Below are positions 22,433 through 64,000 of a stretch of DNA of 64,000 bases, piece by piece. Source of the DNA: Undaria pinnatifida (Eukaryota > Sar > Phaeophyceae > Laminariales > Alariaceae); the NCBI GenBank assembly GCA_012845835.1, contig JABAKD010000029.1, positions 12,175,892-12,239,891 of the forward strand, read 5' to 3'. Every line of letters begins with the position of its first letter. Position 1 is the stretch's first letter. The notes below the pieces were generated by a model. It did not search any database, was not told the origin of the DNA, and saw nothing but the letters and a program-made list of their open reading frames with translations. The position numbers were made by a program, and so were the translations under genes.

Positions 22433-22734
22433 TGTATATTTTCGACACTTTTTTTGGACCTTGGCTGTGATCATCGATCGGTGTATAGTTTCAAGAAGAG
22501 TCGTCTGAATTCATCATTCATCGTGTGTGCCACCACGCGTTTGCCAGCATACGTGCTAAGAATTACGGTTTAAGGAGAAGACTTGGTTTGACCCCTCGAC
22601 CGAGCGCCTCCCTATACACTTGCAACTGCAGTAGTGTAATAATGGATAAAAAAGCGGCCTTGACGCCCCCAGACACGGGGAAAAAATACCGGAACGTATC
22701 TTATTCTCATTTTATGAAAAATAAAATTACACTC

Positions 22735-23760
22735 CAGCTGTGAGATCGAATATTTTTGTCGAAACTCACAATCTTTGCAAACTGTGTGTGATACTCCGAT
22801 CGCGCGTATTACGGGTTGTGTGTCCTCATTAAGGATATAGGTCGGCGACTCCCCTTGCAACTACAGTGTAGCTATCAGGGTCAATAGGGTGATGTTAAGC
22901 AGTCTGCGCGGAAACTATAAAACCCGTTTCTGAGGGGGACAAAATTTGACAGCTGTGGAAGGAAATGCATCAGTTTATCGAGTGAATCGTGCAAGTCGAA
23001 TAACCGGTGAGGGGAGGGCGGAGTTTTGATGGACGTGGGGGCCTGGTTTTGATGAAGAGGGACGGGGGGGGGGAGGGGGGGGGGGGGGGGGGGACGGGGT
23101 AGCTCAATCTGTGCGTGGAAACTATATATCCTTTAAAGGGATAAATGTGACGGTTTTGGAAAGAATGCACCAGTTTATCATGTATATCCTGTAAGTCGTA
23201 CAAACAGTGAGGAGAGGGCGGAGCGTTCGAGGAGGTGGGGGGGGACGAAAGGGTTTAAAAAAAAAACATGTTTAGGTCGCATAGGTGTAGAGGTTTGCTA
23301 TACGCGTGGTGCTAGGTCTAGGCGATGGTGCGGGTAGTGGGGAAGGAGGGGGCGTTGGGAGGGGGGGGGTGAATTGCAGCAGCGGTATGGATGGCTCTAG
23401 AAAGATAATGAGGTGATATCAGGTGTGTGGAAGTGTTTATTACTCTGGCGGATTTCAATGTTAGGCGGGGCGTTTGAGCAAGAGGGAGCGGGAAATGAAG
23501 AAAGAAGAAAAAAAAAAGGGGGGGGTGGGGGAGGTTCGGCGGGGGGGGGGGGGGGGGGGGCGGTTTAAGAGGTTTAGGTCACATATACTACAGAAAATAC
23601 TCTCCAGTTGTGAGATCGAAGATTTGGTCGAAACTCATCTTTGCAAGCTTGTGTGTGATACTCCGATCGCGCGTATTACGCGAGTATGTAGAGGCTTGCT
23701 ATACGCGTGGTTCTAGGTCTAGGCGATCGTGCGGGTGGTGGGGAAGTATGTAGCATATTG
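22735..23760 (+). repeat. Nested segmental duplications
   Basis: Three pairs of diverged direct repeats lie here. One has TGATACTCCGATCGCGCGTA at about 22788 and about 23659. A second has GGAAACTATA followed by a CATCAGTTTATC/CACCAGTTTATC word at about 22910 and about 23116. A third has GCTATACGCGTGG followed by TCTAGGTCTAGGCGATCG-like text at about 23296 and about 23698. The copies are separated by G-rich tracts. No coding region is evident. Confidence 0.6.
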
Positions 23761-24285
23761 TTTTGCCTGAGTGCACCCGTTCATTATTGTTCTACTTTCC
23801 GTTAGGAACACCCCGCCCCGCCCCGCCCTTCCCTTCCCCTGTATATGCATGTTGTGGTTGTCTCTTGCGAGAAGAGCGTCCATGAATGCATTCGAAACGA
23901 CGCCGGAGGCGACGAGCGACCCGAGACGATGGAAACGGAGGGACTCAAACATATGTATATGTATTTATACCAGGTATTCTTCCTACGTCATGCCCGACAA
24001 CGTACCAGGTACCTGTAAGTAAGTAAATGCTAACCTGCTCGTGCTCATATGCTATCTGGTACATATTTTTTCCCCCTCGCACATCTACTCTCCAGCTTTT
24101 GCACAAGCCGTGGTCACAGGTGTCGTCCCTTCTCCCCCCCCGGTTCTTGCCTTCAATTTTTATCGCGCAGAGGGTTCAGCAATCCCACTGCCCGTCAATT
24201 TTTCATCGAACGTTGCTAACTCACGCTCTCGCGCTTTCCGCAAGTCAATTTGTGCAAAAGAAAAAAGTCCCCACGAATTTATACG

Positions 24286-24366
24286 AGTATGCACTCGGCG
24301 GGGCTCGAACTCACGAAAATGACCTACACCAGGCTCGGGGGTAACCTGATACGCCACCGGGGCGAC
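24286..24366 (-). repeat. tRNA-derived SINE head
   Basis: On the minus strand, GGTCGCCCCGGTGGCGTATC leads an A-box-like TGGCGTATCAGG, and 50 nt on a B-box GAGTTCGAGCCCC follows. The same leader, GGTCGCCCCGGTGG, starts the copy at 63.2 kb. It does not fold as a standard tRNA by eye, so I call it a SINE promoter head. Confidence 0.55.
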
Positions 24367-27300
24367 CGGTAAATATATACACACATCACAATGAGCGCTT
24401 GTGTTTCCGAGTGGTTTTCTCTTCTGTACAAAGATATTCTCGCCCCCCAATAGTACCGAACAGTCTAAGCTTCAGATATTTCTGCTCACGGGGCACAGCC
24501 CCCAAAAACGTACCCGGTGTCACGCAGACCAGTATTCTTCCAAAAGCGTTCGTTTTTTTGCTCATTTTTTCTTTATTCACTTCGTGTCCGCTTAACTCAG
24601 TCGTAGTTGAGGAACCCTTTCAACGATTTTTCGAGTATATGCTCTCGATGCTTGGTCCTGGCCACCCTTCCGCACAAACATCCACTCCATTGGCCATACT
24701 TCATCACCCTACTGACCCTCACGAAGTTTCAGCTGCTTTGGCGCCGCTTGCGTCTATTTGTGCTTGAGCCGGCAGCGCGTGAACCTCCTCGAGTTCTCCG
24801 TGCACAGAAATGCCAGCAAAGGGTTCTCCGTGCACGGACATGTCAAGAACGCATTTAGTTTCTAAACGAGCAGTACAAGAGTAGTTTCCATTCCCTCTCC
24901 CCCGCGGGCTCGAACTCTCCACGTACGCTCTGCAGTCTTCATGAGTCGGCTCCGAATATATCATAAGCCAGCACGAGCACCAGCGCCAGCAGCGAGGGAC
25001 ACAGAACACACTAGATCTGTGCGTCACGGCAGGCGGGCTCCCTTCACTATCTGGCCGAGGGGATCATTGGAGGGGGTAGGTTTGTTCGCGTTTGCGAGCC
25101 AGGAAGGACACTTCCTGGTGGAATACGGCAGGCTGCAATAAACGCAGTGTACCTTCTCCCAGAACGACCATGTGCGGCAACCTACAAGCCGGAGGAGCTT
25201 CCGGGGGAAGAGGACGGGCCGTTGTGTGACAGTCGCGCGTACTAGTATCGATGGTCGCCCATTCCTTTCTCGGCCCAAGCTCCGAGGATATTGATCCCCT
25301 TAGCCCTAGAACGAATGATCCCACACTAATTCCAAGTAGTTTGTCCCCAAACACGTGGTTGCAGTCCTGAAGGAGAGTAGTCATCCCTCTGTAGTGCGGT
25401 AAGGGTCGCCCCTTTTCAGGCCATTTTTTTTTCTGACCCCCCCCTGCAGTGCGGCGCTTAGTGCACGATAATCACACGGTTACGTTTGTTCTTAGGACTA
25501 TTACTGTATACTGGTATTATTATTGTAGGGCTATACTACTACCAGTATTAAGCAATAGCGCATACGATGTCGGTCCAGGGTTTGCGCGAACGAACGGTTT
25601 CGAATGGTTTCGATGCCGCGCTCCGGGTGAGTTTTTTTGAGCCCTTTGTGCTAGGAGCTCAGAAACTTCCTCGAATCTTCTTTTGCAACCCTTGTACCGT
25701 GGGACAACTCAGGGGCTAAGCGCTCTGTCCGGCCGGACCTTCCAAGGGGTAGATAGGCCCACCCACTGGTCTATGATTTTGCAGGGCTAGGGAGCACTTC
25801 CTGGCGGGGTCAAGGTACGGGCGTTGGACCCAAGCCAACCCCTACGAACCCTAGCCCTAACCCGGACCCAAAACTCGGGCCCGAAACGGGCCAAGCGCAA
25901 AGAGGGCGGCGAACGCTTAGGGTAGGGCCCAACCATGATGCCGTCCGAAAATCTTGAAGAAGCTTCCGGGAAGAGGACCGGTCGGTGCATATGGAGAATC
26001 GTTGACGCGCGCCACATAAACCAATACTGTTTGTTTTTCTTTTCTTCGGATCGCTGACCAAAAAAAAAAAGGCGAGAAGGACGCGGACGGGCCGGCTGAG
26101 GGTCGGCCTTGTTTTTTCGCTCGAGGCGTGTTTTCTCCTCTTGTTGTTCCCCTCCACCCGTGGCAACTGACTGATCACATGCATTCATATGGTAGAGATG
26201 CTCAGTTTTTTTTTATTTCTAGGTGGCTTCACACTCGACAAGCTCTGCAGAAAAAAAAAAAACTTGATTTTGGAAAACATGGGAGCGCAACTCGATCGAT
26301 CGGGGAACCCATGACCAAGGTATGCAAAAGAAGCAATACGTGGCAGAAACCAGGAATGATATGCCGATGATTTTTGGGGGGCTAACCCCTTTAGAGCCCC
26401 GAAACCCCTCCCCGTACACACTAGTTCCAAGAATTTTTGTCCCAAAAGCGGCTGTAAAGGCGTTAAGGAGCACGCCCTGTCATTAGACGTAATGTACTAT
26501 CTCTATCGTATCGCGCGTCCGCTGATTGGTTGATCGATCACATGCGCGCGTTCTGTGGTGCTGGCATTTATAAGAGCGCTCGTATGTGCGCTGCTCGCTG
26601 CTCGCTGCCTATTATCTCTCCCTGCCGCAAACAAAGCCAAGACCTGGTACCAAAGAATAATAATAACACGGGAAAACTAACTCTGGAAGCCTATTTTCTA
26701 TCTCCATTCCGTACCCGGGTAAACGCCAACTCACTCTCCGCGCGTTGTCCTTTTCTCCGCCCTTCCTCACATTGCACGGCTTTGTCTACGGCCAAAGCTT
26801 TAAAAAAGCCTAGGCCGCGCCCAGCTACTATTGGTCAAGAGTTAATACAGTTGGTATGCCGATAATGCTTTGTGTATCTCATGCTCGTCGCGTCTGCTGC
26901 TGCTGTAAAATGGTTCGTGCGACCCAATCACAGACGAGATGTCTTCCTGTAGCTCGTTGCTGCCCCCAAAGATAGCAACACTATCTGGAGCAGATTTGCA
27001 GTATTACACGAGCAAGCATTATTACCGTCGTTAGACACTATAACAACAACAACAACAACAGCAGCAGCAACAACTACAACAGCAACAACGAACGAAGTAC
27101 CTGGTTCTAATAGTACATTTTTTGCACTCCCGATTAATAGTCGGCACCACGCTTCACCCAAGCACGCTCCCACCTCGCCCCCCCCCTCCCCATTTACAAC
27201 ATTCCAGAGCCAGCACTGAAGTACTAGAAGGCCGTTTGCCACCTGTGAAAGGTTTACCCGGGACCAATTTACTACCCTAAAAAAGCCTTATTACCCTGAA

Positions 27301-27607
27301 CAAACCTTCCCACCCTGAAAAACCCTCATACCACCGGGCAGTACAATACCATCGTCCTACCCCTTGCAAAGCGTTGGAAAATAAGACGTGATTGAACCCG
27401 CCCCTACACACACCGCCTTGTGTTTCAGAATCTCTCTCTTAGCATTACACGTTCTTTTTGTCTTCATTTTTTCGACGCGAGAAGGGAGAAAAAGATCCAA
27501 CCTTTTTCTGAAAAATCCATTAAAAAACACTGACTTGACAAAACTTCGGCTCGTGGGGGGGGGGGGGAGATGTCTGGTTGAGGCTGGCCAAGGCACGACT
27601 GGTGGTG

Positions 27608-61317
<33,710 letters not shown>

Positions 61318-61346
<29 letters not shown>

Positions 61347-61862
61347 CTGAAAAAGTGTTGTGGAATGGATAACGACATGTCAGGGAGGGGGGGGGGGGGG
61401 GGTACTCATTTTATGCGCAGCCGTAGAGGTATGATCAAAGGGAGGGGCGGGGGTGGGGGTTACTGGATGGGGTACAGCTATCGGTTGACGTCGTCCCGTC
61501 TGAGACGGGTTTGTGGAATATGGCGGCATGTCGCAGGGGGGGAGGGGGAGATTTGTTAGATTGGATGGGCTGTAGCCACCGGTTAATCTGGTCCCTCTGA
61601 AGGGGGTTTGTGGAATATAGTTGCATGTCGGGGGGAGGGGCGGAGTATATGGCCTCTTTAAAACGGTTGTATGGAACATATAGTGGCATGTTGTAGGGAT
61701 GGGCCGCAGGGTGGGGGTGCACTCATTCAACGGGAGGGGGAAGCTTTTCCATACTTTTATGCGTTTCTCCTTTTGGTGTTAGCGGGGTGTGGATAGGCTG
61801 TATTCACCGGTTGATCCCACCTTTCTGAGAAGGTGTGAAGAATATGGTGACACAAGTAGGGT
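61318..61862 (-). repeat. Tandem copies of an acceptor-plus-exon-start unit
   Basis: Units of about 95 bp carry GACATGyCrnyATATTCCACA, a YTTCAG acceptor, then AGGGACnAGATyAACCGrTG and GCTACAGCCCATCCA. The copy at 61346 is the real exon 1 acceptor. Others begin at about 61493, 61600 and 61830, with a partial at about 61655. Translated, they give GTRSTDGYSPS, GTTSTDSCTPS, GTRLTGGYSPS and VGSTGEYSLS, which match one another. Confidence 0.8.
61384..61435 (-). mobile_element. C-tailed element terminus before ankyrin exon 1
   Basis: On the minus strand, ATACCTCTACGGCTGCGCAT leads to AAAATGAGTACC and a C run at 61387-61402. Only about 50 bp of the element remains. The C run lies about 38 nt upstream of the exon 1 acceptor. 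Confidence 0.65.
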
Positions 61863-62870
61863 CAACCGGCATAACTCTGAATTCAGCACTGATTGATTCT
61901 TGGTGTGCGCTATCACTACACAATGGCTATTCACAGCTATTAACAGCTCCCTCGGTGTTGGCTTATTGACCGCCTGCATCCCGCGTTTCGACCATAGCTT
62001 GCCCACACCACGAAAAAATCGCAATGACTCTACCACGGCACCACGGCACACTGGTGTGCGCCCGGAGAAGGTCGATTAATCACCCCTTGGGGTTTTTCAC
62101 AAGAAAGACACCTCAGCCACAAGGATTTCGTCCAAGCTCCTATTTGCAAGCTACGTATGGCATATAAATCGCGATTGCTACTGGATGTGTATGACCGCGT
62201 GAAGGACATATCACAGACCAACCCCCCCCCTAGGCGTGGTAGCATCAGTGTCAACAGGACCATTCCACAAAGACAGTCAACCTACTACTGCACATTCATT
62301 CTGTGCACGGACACTATTGTAGATTTGGCGGTTTCTTCCTCGTCAAGAAAGTGAAAGGTGCTTCTTCTTGCAGCAGAGCTTACCACTTTTTCGACAACAT
62401 GGTTGACGCACACTGTGTACGAGACGTACGAGAAGAGGGAGGTTTCACCGCACGTTGGGTTGTTGCGTTTCATTGGGTTAGGGGTACGTTTTGCGTTATT
62501 TCATTTTTTTTTTTTCAAAGCGCCGTATTCAATGACCTCGCCACTTCACCAATCCGCGCAAAAACTTGCAGCAGCCCGCCCCGGCTAACAAAAGCGCCAA
62601 CGATACTATTAAGATACGGTACGAACTCTGAACACATATCCGTTCCCCACCGAAAACCCCGCGCCCGTCCCGATCCGATTGCCGTTAACGAATAGTACCA
62701 GGTACCGTACCTGGTACTATCAACCAGGTACGGCACCTGGTAGTATGGTTATAGTATGATTACGGGGGAACATACTATAGTAACCAGGACCAAATATGGT
62801 AAAAAAGAAACACGTGAATATTGAATATTGAATATTCTGATCGTGAGGTCTTTATTTATTTATTTATTTA
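61863..62870. other. Region upstream of the first ankyrin exon seen
   Basis: I searched the minus strand for the missing first exon. Short frames exist (for example around 62285-62473, with FHFLDEEETAKSTIVSVHRM), but none has a clear donor in the required phase. At 62697-62745, GTACCAGGTACCGTACCTGG forms a short palindromic cluster. No promoter can be called. Confidence 0.35.
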
Positions 62871-63095
62871 CTCCGGAGTATTTATTTTTCCATCCCATTG
62901 ATTATCCTCGCACTACTCTCGCCCTCCCTCCCGGTATTAACTCAGATCCGGGGTCGCATAGCGGGCCCTCTTCCCTTCTCTCCACCACGGTACGTGCCTT
63001 CATTTTTGTCGGGAGAAGAACTCACCATTTTTCTTCCCTCGTCGACTAGCGTCGAATTGTGCGTGCCCACGCTGCTAGGCGCTCTCAGCAGTTGA
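62870..63095 (+). repeat. ACTCAGATCCGGGGTC family, copy 5
   Basis: ACTCAGATCCGGGGTCGCAT, CCCTCTTCCCTTCTCTCCAC, GTCGGGAGAAGAACTC, TTCCCTCGTCGACTAGCGTC and CACGCTGCTAGGCGCTCTCA, collinear with copy 2 at 33.95 kb. Confidence 0.7.
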
Positions 63096-63112
63096 CCATT
63101 TTTTTTTTGGCA

Positions 63113-63272
63113 TTTTTGCAAATAAGGTCGTATTCAATCGGTCGTACTCCCAGCTGACTTTTTTCAAATTTTGTAAAATAAAGTCAAAATCTCACCACGG
63201 TGGGAGTTGAACCCAAGGACCAACGCTAGTAGTATTCGAGGGTAACCACTAGACCACCGGGGCGACCGGGTC
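63113..63272 (-). mobile_element. tRNA-derived SINE with body
   Basis: On the minus strand GGTCGCCCCGGTGGTCTAGT carries an A-box (TGGTCTAGTGG). After 40 nt there is a B-box (GGGTTCAACTCCC). Then come GAGATTTTGACTTTATTTTA and the body with AGTCAGCTGGGAGTACGACC. This is the only copy here with both head and body, and it links the dispersed CAGCTG fragments to a pol III-type SINE. Confidence 0.7.
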
Positions 63273-63340
63273 TGCTTACCATTAATACCGTCCTCCGCAA
63301 TAATAGGTATTTCAGTATTACTGGTACAATAGCAGCAACA

Positions 63341-63835
63341 GCAGGGGTCCCCCAACAAGGCGGTCTGAGTAAGGCGGTATCCCGATATAAGGCGGTCTGA
63401 GTAAGGCGGTATCCCGATATAAGGCGGTCTGAGTAAGGCGGTATCCCGGTATAAGGCGGTCTGAGTAAGGCAGCATCCCGATATAAGGCGGTCTGAGTAA
63501 GGCGGTATCCCGACATGAGGCGGTCTGAGTAAGGCGATATCCCGATATAAGACGGTCTGAGTAAGGCGGTGTCTCGATATAAGGCGGTATCCCTGTATAA
63601 GGCGATATCCCGATATACGGCGGTCTAAATCGCTTGACGCGGCAGCGAAATTGCACTCAAAACCTGGGACGAATAAGGCGGCTTCCCTCTACAAGGCGGT
63701 CATTGCCTGGAATGAAGGAGGCGGCTTCCCTATACAAGGTGGTCATTGCCTGGAATGAAGAAGACGGCTTCCCTCTACAAGGCGGTCATATCGCTCTCTA
63801 TACCACACCACCGCCTTACCGGGGGACCCCTACTG
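63341..63835. mobile_element. Large non-autonomous TIR element, GGCGGT family
   Basis: The left end is CAGGGGTCCCCCAACAAGGC and the right end, reversed, is CAGTAGGGGTCCCCCGGTAA. The interior has about ten units of GGCGGTCTGAGTAAGGCGGT plus ATCCCGATATAA, then three units of GGCTTCCCTCTACAAGGCGG plus TCATTGCCTGGAATGAA. It has the same two-block plan as the 34.8 kb element, in reverse. No transposase. Confidence 0.8.
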
Positions 63836-64000
63836 TGCTACTACTGCACCACGGAACACCAGCTTGGCGGCAGCTGATGCGCTCCATGCTGGCGTTGGCG
63901 TACCGCGATCTGTCCGCGCATCTCCGCGTTCCTACCTAACAACCTGGGGTACCGGAATACCGCACCGGCTTTACTACCCCGTACAGCATACCCGGTACGG

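Larger units (their letters stand above)
16183..27607. other. Intergenic spacer between convergent genes
   Basis: About 11.4 kb lies between the AMT end and the proposed end of the ankyrin gene. Repeats inside it are listed separately. The remaining stretches (for example 17160-17430, 24380-25000, 26480-27600) show no coding region I can support. A GC-rich patch at 16800-17160 has open frames on both strands but no recognised domain. Confidence 0.5.

Noticed and set aside
63186-63272. Functional tRNA gene on the minus strand
   Set aside because: A and B boxes are present, but the arms do not pair as a proper cloverleaf by eye and a repeat body follows; better read as a SINE.

Overview
This is nuclear DNA from an intron-rich eukaryote. 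It holds parts of two protein-coding genes in a large amount of repetitive DNA. Exons are short (35 to 870 nt), introns run from 0.5 to about 15 kb, and nearly all introns are GT-AG with GTGAG/GTAAG-type donors. I think a brown alga (Phaeophyceae, Ectocarpus-like) is most likely. This rests on the intron density, the ankyrin-repeat gene, the heavy triplet microsatellites, and a LINE C-terminal motif (WKKRNERPNVGG-like) that I recall from brown algal gene models. I could not run a search, so this is an inference.

Layout. (1) 2.57-16.18 kb, plus strand: an ammonium transporter (AMT/MEP/Rh family) in at least ten exons, all joined in matching phase; the exons for the first membrane helices are not seen and probably lie left of the window. 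(2) 16.2-27.6 kb: intergenic and repeat-rich; SINE-like, palindromic and minisatellite repeats are present. (3) 27.6-61.35 kb, minus strand: one large gene for an ankyrin-repeat plus coiled-coil plus acidic low-complexity protein. Nine of its ten exons chain in matching phase; the last is tentative, and the 5' end is not found. Its introns hold LINE copies, short C-tailed elements, TA-flanked MITEs, 15-bp and about 20-bp satellites, and very long (CAA)n, (ATC)n and (CAG)n tracts. (4) 61.35-64 kb: tandem duplicates of an exon border, a tRNA-derived SINE and a large inverted-repeat element. The two genes are convergent, about 11.4 kb apart, and have no evident functional link.

The most unusual signal is retroelement architecture. 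A LINE and a shorter, non-homologous family share the same 3' terminus, GAGTAC followed by a run of C instead of poly(A). In the LINE the ORF stop codon lies inside that terminus, so there is no 3' UTR. In the ankyrin gene four of ten splice acceptors have such a sense-oriented C tail 15-50 nt upstream, where a polypyrimidine tract belongs. Decayed tandem copies of exon borders lie beside two of them. This suggests either insertion targeted to intron 3' ends or recruitment of the tails as splicing signals.

Most long open frames in the window are translations of triplet repeats, poly-C tracts or satellites and are not annotated as genes.
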